Below are positions 46,521-57,254 of a DNA stretch of 64,000 nt, piece by piece. The stretch is taken from NCBI GenBank assembly GCA_030268105.1, contig BSDZ01000010.1:3572001-3636000 (forward strand). Direction: 5' to 3'. The translations under genes and the position numbers were made by a program. How positions within the stretch are numbered: the first letter of the stretch is position 1; every line of letters begins with the position of its first letter. The notes beneath the pieces were generated by a model. The model had not been told where the DNA came from. It saw nothing but the letters and a program-made list of their open reading frames with translations, and made no database searches. Source of the stretch: Volvox africanus. Its lineage: Eukaryota > Chlorophyta > Chlorophyceae > Chlamydomonadales > Volvocaceae.

Positions 46521-48027
46521 TGTGTAAGGTGTACGTATGTATGTATGGAAGGGTGTTACACTGTGGGTGACTTGCCCTGAAAGGACAAGCACTGGGCCCT
46601 GACTGGGCTGAACCACAGTGCAGGGGGGATCACAGGGCTTAGTCTGTTCATCCTGCTGTGGGCGCCTCCCCTTGCTCAAGCCAGCAAGGTCACACAAACC
46701 TCTCAGGCCTCAAGCCTGGCTACCCAAAGGAACAAAGCACTCAGCTGTTGTAGTTTAGAGCCACAAAGGTCTCTCGAGATGCTGATAGAGTGATTCTGCA
46801 CCTTGATATTGTGCTGGTGTGTACCATAGATGTATGATTATATGTACAATCTCCCCCCTCTGAAGGGCACGTCTCGGGCACTTTGACCCTATCAGCTGAT
46901 GCTAACCATCGCCTACCCCAGCCATGGGAGGTTATAGACTCTTCCCACATCACAACATATGCCGAAGTCACATGCATCCTAGCACTCATAGGTTTTTTAA
47001 GCATCAATTCCAATTAGCCGCTCATCTACTCTCCTACTTTAGTAGGAAACCAGGATCTCATTGATACTGGATGTCTCAGACAGCTGATGCCTGCTGGGAT
47101 GAAACTGGGGACCTCAAAATCTAAATCTGACGGTTCCGTCTTGATAGTATTGTAGTAGTTGAGAGCCACGCAGGCCTCTTTATGTGCTGATAGTATGTGC
47201 TTCTCCACCTTGATATCTACTGATGGGTGCCGTACATGTATGACTGCTACATCAACCAACCACACCACCCAGATGGAGAGGGCAAGAAGGCACAAGAGCA
47301 ACCCCTAACCCCCTAAAAACAAGAAAACCCCTCCTCCTCCACCTTCACAGCCTCCCAAGCTAAAACCTGGCCCTCCCTCCCAGGGACACTCAAGAAAAAG
47401 GGGGGCACTAAATTTGGACACTTCCAAATGGCCCAGCAGAAGAGCAAGACTCCTCAAAAGACACGGGGGGATAACAAGCTGCCAAGGTGCCCCCCTGAAA
47501 AGCTCCAAAGCTGTACCCACAAGAAAGCCCTAGGTACTCCTACCTGTTAGACAAGCTGGGGAGCCCTCCCTCTCCACCCTCTAAAACCCTCCCAGTCCTC
47601 ATGGCCTAGGAAATGTCAGTCATACCCGGGAGCACACCTCCCTGCCTCCTCCCCACAACCAGCTTCCCAGAACTCTGGCTGCAAATGCTCTCCTCACCAC
47701 GCACCCCCACAACTTCCCCTCCTCCCTACATTCCCCCCCTTCACCTCCAAGAGGCTGCCCAACAAAGACCCCTGAAACTGCTGGCTCTGTCCCTTAATCT
47801 GTGTTGTGTGTAGGATAGGGGGGTACATCACCCGTGGCCACTAACCTGGCAGTCCATACCTTCCGCGGTGTTTCGGGGCACCCTCATCCAGTCTCCCATG
47901 CCGACTTCTCCGAAATCAGTGGTTTTCCCAGGTTCAGCACCCACCACCAGCATCCAGCGGAATCTGCCGAATCAACTTAGGCATATTAGTCGTGCCATAA
48001 CAGTCGTGCCTGAACACGCATTTTCTG
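46521..48027. other. Repeat-derived interval without clear genes
   Basis: It contains two similar segments (46748-46860 and 47150-47260) sharing GTAGT, AGAGCCAC, GCTGATAG and CACCTTGATAT in the same order, so they are duplicated copies. The remainder is Pro/Leu-biased sequence with short frames. It may be the 5' part of the LINE or another repeat. Confidence 0.4.
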
Positions 48028-48449
48028 TGTTGTATCCCTAATGCATTTTGGTAATTCATTAAGTATAATAATTATCTGTTTATTATTTTATGATATAATA
48101 TATTTAATTATCAGATTAACTGTTTCATGTTCCCATCTGGCATTCGATTTGTGGATTTGGTCTCGGCTGTCGACGACCAATACTAACCGATTTCCTGAAA
48201 CATTCGAACCTGTCGGTTACTCCATAACCTGTATGGAATGGGCCATTTACCGCCTGAATGGTAAATGGTGGAACATCTGGTTCCTGGTTCACTGAATCTC
48301 CGGTTGTAGTGGTGACTTCTGAAGGTCACGCCCGGTTCGAGGCCTTATGGCCTCTCAAGTACGACCTAGTCGGCGGCTCTACTTAATCGGGCTCTGGCAC
48401 AACAACCGGTATCTTTTGATACCACCCTTCGAGGGTACCATATACAACA
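48028..48449 (+). repeat. 5' LTR of element A
   Basis: 422 bp, TGTTG to CAACA, matching 54834-55255 apart from about six substitutions, so the insertion is fairly recent. Confidence 0.92.
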
Positions 48450-48452
48450 AGC

Positions 48453-48464
48453 TGGTATCGAGAC
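48453..48464 (+). promoter_or_regulatory. Primer-binding site of element A
   Basis: TGGTATCGAGAC lies four bases after the 5' LTR. The same 12-mer stands at the same place in element B (56795-56806). It resembles initiator-tRNA-Met primer sites of plant elements. Confidence 0.75.
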
Positions 48465-48597
48465 ACTTTCCTCCCTGGGACGTCTCGTCAAGTCTTCCGC
48501 TGAAATCGTTCAAGCCTTCTCAAGTCTTTCTGTGGTAACTGCTCAAGCCACTCTAACCGCGCAACGCGCTCAAACCACTCAAGCTGCCCTTTTATAA

Positions 48598-48705
48598 ATG
48601 GACATCGACCATGATCTTCCTCCTGCCGACATCCCTCTGGACATGGAGACATTGCCTGAGGGGCTGAGCTCCGCCATTTTCGCTGCGGCTACCACCGGTC
48701 TGTAA
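48598..48705 (+). CDS. Leader ORF of element A (probable first gag exon)
   Basis: A 35-codon frame begins with ATG at 48598 and ends with TTGL and a stop. Element B has the equivalent ORF at 56858-56953 ending TSGL and a stop; both contain PLD and an acidic middle. A donor at ACCG/GTCTGT (after 48697) leaves phase 1. That matches acceptors before 49047 and 49234, so splicing would join this ORF to gag. Confidence 0.5.
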   Translation: MDIDHDLPPADIPLDMETLPEGLSSAIFAAATTGL

Positions 48706-49046
48706 TACTCACGAAATTAGTCTAGTGACACTTAGAACCTGCTCTCTGTGAGTTCGGCTGTGCTTTCTGTTAAAGTCAATCTCTAAGTTAGTCGCGGTCA
48801 ACGTGGCTCGCGACCTAGACAATTCTGCCTTATCTGTTATATCTTCCTGCAACACTGCTTTCTATCTAGAACTTGTATTGCAGTTTTGCTGAGGAATCCC
48901 TGTAGTTGCGGGTTCGATAGTACCTTCGCATCGAATTCGACGAGGAGTCGACTTCGTGAATTTACTTCGGCTTCCACTAATAAATATATATCTCTATTAC
49001 TTGAAAGGTATTGTGTTTGTTCCAACCGCCGTGAGTGCTTCTGCAG

Positions 49047-50629
49047 TGTCAACACCTCAGACCCGTCGGAGCGGCACTTCTGCCCAGTCACTCCGATCCA
49101 TCGCAAATGAACTTCACGCGCGGACTTCAAAATTTTTGAAGTTCATCGAAGGCATCCAAGCGTTGGGTAGGCCCTGGTCCTTGCCTTTGCTTTGCCTTTC
49201 GCCAGAACAGTCACTCGCAGTTCGATCTGTTAGGCTTTCAGGCATACAATATGCAAGCCTCGAACTTAGCGAATGCTGTCTCGGCTCTTGCTGCCAACAC
49301 CTTTCAGTTTGTTGGCCGGATTGCTGCTAATGCTAGCCAAGCGAATAGGTGGGAATGGCTCTCTAGGTTGACACAGCCACCAAATGCTGCTGTGGCAGGT
49401 GGTATCGACCTTCCGAACCAGCCTTCACCTATTCCCAGGCAAGGCGGCACAGCATCCCCTGAGGCACCTACATCACCTATTTATGCCCCATCCCCTTTTT
49501 ATGTTCATGGCCCTGCTGTAGTGTCAAACCATTTGACACCTGGTGCCATGGATATTCCTGGGATGGCTCCCGCTGCTGACGCAACAACTTGTGCTGCTGT
49601 TGCGCGCACCTCTTCCAGGCCACCTGGGCCTCCTCATACTGGACATGAGGACGAGGTGATAAAAATAGCGATCGCAGTGCCTAAGCTGAATATCCCTATG
49701 GATGTTAAGCTTTCTGATTTAGGACGAGTTGCTGCGCCTCTAACACGGGCCTTTGTCCGTAATGTTAGGAACTACTTTGCCACAGCCCGTGGGGGTCAAC
49801 AGGACTCTACGCGCCGTCTTTATTGGCCACTGCCTTTGAAGGCGCGGCAAGATTATGGCACGATCAATGGACTAACGCAAGGGATTCCTATACATCTGAG
49901 GAACTGCTAGAAGCACTGCTTGTCCGTTTTGCACCCCAGGTCCAGTCACATGACACTGAGGCACGCCTGAAGTTAAATGCTGGCAAATACCGCATGCGCC
50001 CTGGAGAAACTGTCTCTGCCTATCAGAGCCGCTTTGAGGCTCTTGTCACGCCCATTGCGGACCTGTCTGATAGTGAGCGTGTGTTTTGGTTTCAGCAGGG
50101 CCTCTCATCCGACCTTAGTGGGGATTGTGCAACTGACCTGTCGGGTAAAACCTCTAAGTCATATACAGACTTGGTTCAGTTCTCCCTGGGAGCTGAACTT
50201 AGGTTACTGGCCCGACGGGAATCTGACAAACTGGCCCGTCCCAAAATGAACATGCTGTCGGTACAGGACATGGCCTGCGACGACCCTGACGAGGAGACCC
50301 CGGCGCCCCCGACCAAAAAACCGCGGGCTGCATCCGTTCGTCCAGGCATCACCGGGCACGAGGATCAGCCGCGGCAGGTTAAGGGCGCCGGTAAGTCTAA
50401 GAGGGGCGGCGGACAGCAGGGGAGGCACTTGGCCCCAAAAGGGGGCCACGTGCAGAAGAAGGGGCCTAAGCAGAACCTGGCGGAGTATCTAACCACATTC
50501 AAATGTACTAGACGGGAGTTCCATTTTCGTAAACAACATGGGATGTGCCTCTGTTGCGGTTCCGACCAACATAGGGTTGACTCCTGCCCAATGCTGGGGG
50601 CGGAGAAAAATAAGGGTAAGGACCACTAG
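49047..50629 (+). pseudogene. Gag of element A (frameshifted)
   Basis: The predicted second exon is 49047-49166; the main frame runs from the acceptor at 49234 (first ATG 49251). Near 49820 the capsid-like region shifts frame and continues to TAG at 50627-50629. The second part has YQSRFEAL, a Lys/Gly-rich stretch and a CCHC zinc knuckle (CLCCGSDQHRVDSC). Gag would form the particle and bind element RNA. The frameshift prevents a full-length product from this copy. Confidence 0.75.
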
Positions 50630-51751
50630 GAACTTGCCCAGGCTGGTATAGAGGGATCACCACCTGGGGTCTTTGCTGTGGGCCAGATGGTAGCAAAGTG
50701 CCGTGCAGTACGGGCTCTTTTGCCCTCTGTTTCAAACCAAGTGGAGCAGGTGATAGGGAGACGTTTTTCTTTTGATGCACGAACTGTCCGTGCCGGCTTT
50801 GATGGCTTTTGTAATCTGTTTGAGCCTCAAGGTCGCCCCCTATCCACCGCTAACTTGGGTGGGCATACTATCTTGTTCACTCCCTCTTCACTCTGCGAGC
50901 TACAGAAGCAATTAGCTCACTTTAGGGCATGCAAACGTCAACACCCTGATACCTCAGCATGCATCTTGCTGCCTGAGTATGTGTCCCGACGCAACCCTTC
51001 TTTTCTGTCGGGAATGCAACGGGTCTTAAGGTTTAATCCAGGGACGGCTCTTTTCCATAGCCTTGATATGGCAGGTGAGGTCGTTCAGCTCCCTGGAAGC
51101 CCATACTCTGTTGACGTCTGGTTTGCTGCTCCTAAACCGGTTCAGGAGGGCTTGCCTGAGACTGAACCCTGTATTTCAGTTCTCTGCTTGCCTAAAGCTG
51201 CTGCCCTGATAGGTGCTGGCGTACCTCTGATCACTGTAAGTACGGCAGGTCGTACGTTCACCGCCCTAGCCGACTCTGGAGCCAGTGATGATTTCATTTC
51301 GGCATCAGTGGTTACGCAGCTTGGCCTGAAACCTAGCCCATGCTCCTGGTCAGAAGTTACCCTTGCTGATGGGGGTAAGCAGGCTATCTTGGGGCAGGTT
51401 AATCTTCGTCTATCTGCAGGTCCTTTAAGGTTAAATGTCCGCCCATACGTGTTGCCTGAGCTAACTGACGCTGCCACGTATATCTTGGGTTCTTCCACGC
51501 TAGCACAGTATGGGGCTGTCCTTGACTATGAGTCTAAATCTTTGCGCCTGTGCAAGGGGAATCTAGTCTGCAAGGTACCCTTTACTACTGCCGGACAGCC
51601 ACCAGATCAGATGACACCTGCGCCTTGCTTTAATTATGCAACCACTGCTATCTGTCAGCACACTGAACCTGAAGTTGTTGGCAGAAAAGCAGCAGTTCGC
51701 ATGATTCGCAAGGGGGCCCATGCTTTACTAGTACGGCCCAAGTTGCATTGA
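50630..51751 (+). pseudogene. Protease region of element A pol
   Basis: In frame with gag after the UAG at 50627. It contains an aspartic protease active site (ALADSGASDDFISASVV) and a downstream LADGG flap-side motif. It ends at a stop beside a frameshift into the reverse transcriptase, so protease and RT are uncoupled in this copy. Confidence 0.75.
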
Positions 51752-52470
51752 ATGCAACTTCTATCCCAGCTGATGCCACTGACCCTAAGCTTGAGGCCCT
51801 GTTACAGGAATATGCAGATATATTCCAGGAGGTCCCTGGCAAGCCTCCAATGCGGCCTGTGGATCACACCATACCTTTGGTGCCTGGTGCAGTACCCGTT
51901 TCCCGCCCCATGTATCGGCTAAGCCCCTTGGAGCTGGACAAGGTCAAACGACAGGTTACTGAGCTGCTGAAAAAAGGTATGATACGGCCAAGCACATCCC
52001 CATACTCCGCCCCTATTCTGTTTGTGGGAAAGAAGGATGGGACTCTGAGAATGTGCATTTATTATAGGGTTAAATGCTGCAACGGTTAAGAACCGTTACC
52101 CCCTCCAACGTGTCGATGATTTGCTGGATAAGTTAAAAGATTCTGCATTCTTTAGCTCTATTGACCTCCAGCAGGGGTATAATCAGATTCGTATAGCAGA
52201 ATCTGACATCTCTAACAGGTTTATAATCAGATTCATATAGCCGAATTTGATATCCCTAAAACGGCTTTCCGTACACCGTTTGGCCATTTTGAATATACCG
52301 TCCTTAGTTTCGGACTGACGAACGCCCCTGCAACGTTCCAAGCCGTCATGGACCGTATCCTCAGGCCATACATCGACAATTTCGTCATCTGTTATCTGGA
52401 CGATATCCTGGTGTTTTCAAAGACCCGAGAGGAGCACATACATCACCTCCGCCTTGTCTTTGAGATTCTG
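51748..52470 (+). pseudogene. Reverse transcriptase region of element A, broken
   Basis: Recognisable RT motifs are [63 protein letters not shown] and the catalytic [10 protein letters not shown] frameshift near 52065-52085 follows a substituted catalytic-region residue (MCIYYR, where B has MCIDYR). A 44-bp tandem duplication (52178 and 52222) disrupts the palm. Confidence 0.8.
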
Positions 52471-54764
52471 TGAGTAGCTATATGCTAAGCGTTCTGAGTG
52501 CCACTGGGCACAACCACAGGTGGAGTATCTGGGGCATATAGTGTCTCAGGATGGCATACGGATGGATTCCCGGAAAACTGCTGTTGTTCAGGATTGGCCA
52601 GTGCCCTCCAACCTGCAGGAACTGCGTAAGTTTTTGGGCCTGACCAACTACTTCGTAAGTTCATAGAGCACTACTCAGTCATTGCTGCACCGCTAACAAA
52701 CCTCACACGTAAGGGAGCCTTCTCTTCACCTGAGGCCTGGACCCCCGCATGCCAAGAAGCTTTTGATGCTTTGAAGCGTGCTATCTCTGATGATATTATC
52801 CTGCACTTCCCTTACTACTCATTGCTATTCCGTGTAGAGGTCATAACTGATGCATCTGTACATGGGACGGGGGCAGTTCTGTTGCAGCAGGGACGCCCCA
52901 TTGCATTTATGAGTAAGTTTTTTTGGGAGCTGAAACCCGTTACACTACAGGGGAACAGGAATTTGTTGCGGTCCTACATGGGTTTAGGGTTTAAACTCCT
53001 ACATGCCTTGAAGGAATGGCGATGTTACCTTGAGGGCCAGCCTTTTGCCCTCAAGACTGATCGCAAACCTCTTACATTTCTGCAAGGTGTGCCCTCCCTT
53101 AACCGACGCCAGGCCCGCTGGATGGAATACTTGGCACAGTTCAACTTTGATTGGGGGTACCTGAGAGGCACACTTAACATAGCTGATGCCCTCAGTAGGC
53201 ACCCCTCACTGCATGCAGCCATACTGGCGGTTAGCACACGGAGTAGGTCTCAGGCAAATCCTAACTTCGTGCCCTCCGATTTCACCAAGTGCTTGAAACA
53301 GGCTTATGCAGCCTACCTGTGGTTCACAAATCACAACAACACGGGGCACTTGGTACAGGAGCATGGCGTATGGATCCGATCGGAAGGATCCCACCGACAG
53401 ATTGTCGTACCTAACAATGATTCATTACGTCATGAACTTCTCTCACGTTTTCATGATGGCCCTCTTGCCGGCCATCCTGGCTGCACGCGGTTACTAGAGC
53501 TTTTGCGGCGTCAATTCTGGTGGCCCCGCATGGCTAAGGACACCGAAAATTATGTCCTCTGTTGCGACCTGTGCCAGCGCAATAAGGCCCAGTCTGGTAA
53601 AGCACATGGGCATCTCCAACCTCTTCCTATTCCTGATGCTCCGTGGGAAAGTGTCTCTATGGACTATTGTTGCGCTGCCCAAAACTGAGGGAGGATACGA
53701 CGCCGTGCTGGTCCTGGTCGACCGTTTCACTAAGATGGTCCACCTGGCCCCCACAACATCATCCTGCACAGCTGAGCAAACGGCCCGTCTATTCTTTGAC
53801 AATGTGGTACGTTTGCATGGGGTCCCCAAGTCCGTGGTATCTGATCGCGGCACTCAATTTGCAAGTAAGTGTTGGGGCGCCCTGGGGACTCTGGTAGGAA
53901 TGCGGGTGAACCTGTCCACCACCTACCACCCCCAAGCTGATGGGCAAACAGAGCAGGTTAACCGTGTCCTGGGTGATATGCTCCGTAACTTTGTGGGTCA
54001 CACGCCTACTGCATGGGATACATACCTAACCGCTGCTGAGTTTGCCATTAATAATGCTACTAACCGGTCCGTTGGTAATAGTCCGTTTTTCCTGAATTAC
54101 GGTTTTAACCCTGCTTTGCCTGTTTGGCGGGAATTGGACGTAAATGCTCTGGCTGCAAAAACGTTTGCTAAGTCTTTCGTGTCCCGTCTGACTGATGCTA
54201 AAGCTTGCCTGGAAGCTGCACAGCAACGGGCTATGGACTATTATAACAAGTCCAAAAAGGACGTCACGTTCACTAAGGGCCAGCTGATTATGTTGAGCAC
54301 CAAGCACCAAGAACCTTCGTTCCCTTGCTGATGGGTCTCGTAAATTATTACTGCGCTTTGTGGGGCCTTATCCTGTCGTACGCATGGTAGGGTCGGTGGC
54401 TGTAGAGTTACAACTCCCATCTGTCCTATGCATTCATGCCACATTTCATGTATCTCTCGTACGTCCATATCAGGGTACTCTGCCTGAGGCTAACGATAGC
54501 ATCCCCCCTGTTACGGAAGCTAGTCCCTCTACCTGGTTATCGGGTAAGCAGACCCTGTATGCTGTCGAACGCATCCTGGATTACCGTGCACGACGTGTTG
54601 GCAAGGGCAGGCGTAAGCGTAACATACATGAGTACCTGGTTAAGTGGTCTGGGTATTCGTCTGAGCACAATAGCTGGGAACCGGCACGTAACTTCACCCC
54701 TGACATGAAACCTCTGCTTGATGAAGCTAGGCTGCGGGCACAGTCTAAGGACGGACCTCTCTGA
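52471..54764 (+). pseudogene. RNase H, integrase and chromodomain of element A
   Basis: RNase H has ITDASVHGTGAVLLQQGRPI and LNIADALSRH. Integrase has the HHCC zinc motif (FHDGPLAGHP, CCDLCQRNK) and catalytic Asp and Glu in VVSDRGTQF and DGQTEQVNR. A frameshift near 53670 separates the first catalytic Asp (SMDY). A 7-bp tandem duplication (CACCAAG type) near 54298-54312 shifts the frame before GPYPVVRMVG. The C-terminus is a chromodomain (YAVERILDYR, HEYLVKWSGYSSEHNSWEP), a module that can direct integration to marked chromatin. Confidence 0.85.
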
Positions 54765-54833
54765 TGCTGTCCTACCTCAACCTGTCTCCTCTCTTCTCAT
54801 GCATCAGGACACTGCATCTAGAGGGGGAACAAT

Positions 54834-55255
54834 TGTTGTATCCCTAATGCATTTTGGTAATTCATTAAGTATAATAATTATCTGTTTATTATTTTATGAT
54901 ATAATATATTTAATTATCAGATTAACTGTTTTATGTTCCCATCTGGCATTCGATTTGTGGATTTGGTCTCGGCTGTCGACGACCAATACTAACCGATTTC
55001 CTGATACATTCGAACCTGTCGGTTACTCCATAACCTGTATGGAATGGGCCATTTACCGCCTGAATGGTAAATGGTGGAACATCTGGTTCCTGGTTCACTG
55101 AATCTCCGGTTGTAGTGGTGACTTCTGAAGGTCACGCCCGGTTCGAGGCCTTATGGTCTCTCAAGTACGACCTAGTCGCCGGCTCTACTTAATCGGGCTC
55201 TGGCACAACAACTGGTATCTTTTGATACCACCCTTCGTGGGTACCATATACAACA
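54834..55255 (+). repeat. 3' LTR of element A
   Basis: 422 bp, preceded by the polypurine tract AGAGGGGGAACAAT. It matches the 5' LTR. Confidence 0.92.
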
Positions 55256-55977
55256 ATCTGTCAGCTCTGCTGGTGCTGCGCACTGGATTAGACCACAGGC
55301 CACTGCGAGGATGGGATGTTGTGGCCCTACCCATTCCCAGCCTTGCCAGGGGATACCCAGAGCTGCAAAGGACTGTTGCAGACTGTTTTATCTCTGTTCT
55401 GTCTGCCTACAAAGGCCCAAACGGAAGATAACAATACATGGTCCATCCTGGACACTACCCGTAGATACCCCAGGATACCACACAGGCAAGCCCAAAAGTC
55501 TGCTACTGTCAGGGCACGAGCACATGAAGGGGTGAAGTTCCTGTTGCTACTGTCACCACTTTTGCGTCGGATCCCTGTGAGTGCCCGGATCAGAGGGGTG
55601 TCTTGTTGAGTGTCAGTAGCTTCCTCCTCCTGGACCAGGAGACTCCCTGACCACATGAAGGAGTCAGTGATGGCCCACTGCTTTGCATGAGTCCTTGATG
55701 CCTGTCCTGGAGCCATTATCTTCACTTGCCTCTGTCCCCAGGTTGCAGCTTGGAGGCAGTGTCTGCTATGTTCCATGGCTGATAGTGCTGCCATATATAG
55801 TTATTACATCCCACGGCGCCTGTCCTGATGTTGTTGGCCCATGTATCCCTCTGTTGTTGCTGTGGATGTGTCTGCGTGTCTGTCAATCTGTTCCCACACT
55901 ACCTGCACTATGGCTGTGCTCCCAGAAATGGTGCATGTGCAAGGAGCTGAGATTACTAGGTGTGCCTCCAAGTGTCC
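55256..55977. other. Spacer between elements A and B
   Basis: No gene seen. At 55408-55481 it carries a stretch also found, diverged, at 44224-44302 (CCTACAAAGGCCC, then GACACTACCCGTAGATACC). A piece of the same older repeat therefore lies on both sides of element A. Confidence 0.5.
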
Positions 55978-56790
55978 TGGTGTACACGGGTTCGATCACT
56001 GTTCATACCAGAGTGGACTGCAACCCATCCGAGCATCATGAAGCATGATATGATCATATTAGCATGATATATTCGAGTATATCTAGCTAATCAGGCATGC
56101 TGCATTATCATCTACAACATCATGCTGTCGGTCAACATGTTTGACTCGAGGCTGGTAATTAACGCACGATCTATCCATTGGCATATTATATCACGTAATA
56201 ACACTTTAAATGTTATTACCTCATTTACGTCATAAACCATACGTGTATGCGAGAAGGTGACGATCACGATGGTTGGGTCGGCAACCGAATATCGATATGC
56301 GGACCTTCGCATATTGCATGCGTTGCATTCAATAATATCATGGATGACACGATATTTAGAACAGTGCTACAAAGGTACTCACACTTGAGATCGTAATCCA
56401 GTGAGACCTGTACTGCGCATCGATATCGCGATGTGATAGGTGCGAGGACGGCCGCCTAGAGACCGAAGTCGGCTCGTGCTACTTTGGACTAAGTACTCGT
56501 GTACTTAACTCTATACAATTCGCATACATACGATATACTCATATATATTCGGCCTGAGCTATTCTAGCATCCCATCTGCAGCCGAGTGATGAACATTGCC
56601 CGTGGGGTCTGACGGCCATCTACCGATTTGTAAACAAAGACTATTGTAAGTTGGATCTATTCTTATTTTTGAGTCTTCCGCTGTCACTTTGCCCGCATTG
56701 AATCGCCTTGCTGTTCGTAAGCTTGGTGCACACTAGCTAACATCCAGACGTGCAGATTCAGTGCAAGATTGAAGAAGGAAGGATACAACA
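55978..56790 (+). repeat. 5' LTR of element B
   Basis: 813 bp, aligned end to end with the 815-bp LTR of C in reverse orientation. The first bases are TGGTGTACACGGG where C has TGTTGTACGCGGG, so the first motif has mutated. It ends GGATACAACA. It contains a hairpin at 56195-56219. Confidence 0.85.
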
Positions 56791-56794
56791 AATT

Positions 56795-56806
56795 TGGTAT
56801 CGAGAC
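56795..56806 (+). promoter_or_regulatory. Primer-binding site of element B
   Basis: TGGTATCGAGAC, identical to element A, four bases after the LTR. Confidence 0.75.
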
Positions 56807-56857
56807 GGGTAAATTCACGACTGTCTCATTGTCCCTCATCGGAAGTAGGTTCTCGTG

Positions 56858-56953
56858 ATGGCGAGCGACAACAACACGCGCCGCAGCCCTTTAGACACCT
56901 TCGCTGAGGACCTCGGCCACGCCGTCTTGGACACCGCCACTTCCGGTTTGTAA
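56858..56953 (+). CDS. Leader ORF of element B
   Basis: 31 codons from ATG to TAA, matching in position and ending style the leader ORF of element A. A donor at TTCCG/GTTTGT and an acceptor GAGCCGCAG would join it, in phase, to an open stretch of about 50 codons starting GERTPTLNAVLAG. I could not link that second exon to gag in phase, so splicing here is less certain than in A. Confidence 0.45.
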   Translation: MASDNNTRRSPLDTFAEDLGHAVLDTATSGL

Positions 56954-57254
56954 TCCTAGATATCTGTTGGTAACTAATTGCTGTATTCTCATTGCGAGCT
57001 TGCATTGTGAGCCGCAGGTGAACGTACGCCAACATTAAATGCTGTGTTGGCCGGACAATACTTAAACTCGGATCAGATTAAAGCCTTGATTCAGAAGACT
57101 ACCGAGATAAGGGACGGCCTTACGGATTACGTCGCTTTTCTTCTCGAGTTACTCAGGAGTTCTGTCGGTACGCAAGTAATCGAAAATTCCTCTTGCGCTA
57201 CATGTTTACAGATCTTTTAGTAAATTCCTGTTCACCAGTATAAGTTCGTGCCTT

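Larger units (their letters stand above)
48028..55255 (+). mobile_element. Element A: Ty3/gypsy chromovirus-type LTR retrotransposon, full length but broken
   Basis: Two 422-bp LTRs (48028-48449 and 54834-55255) start TGTTGTATCC and end CAACA, with about six differences between them. Next come a primer site, leader ORF, gag, protease, reverse transcriptase, RNase H, integrase and chromodomain, then a polypurine tract (AGAGGGGGAACAAT). This order and the chromodomain identify a chromovirus of the Ty3/gypsy group. Frameshifts in gag, RT and integrase and a duplication in RT make it nonautonomous. Flanks TTCTG and ATCTG share four of five bases, an eroded or 4-bp target duplication. Confidence 0.9.
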
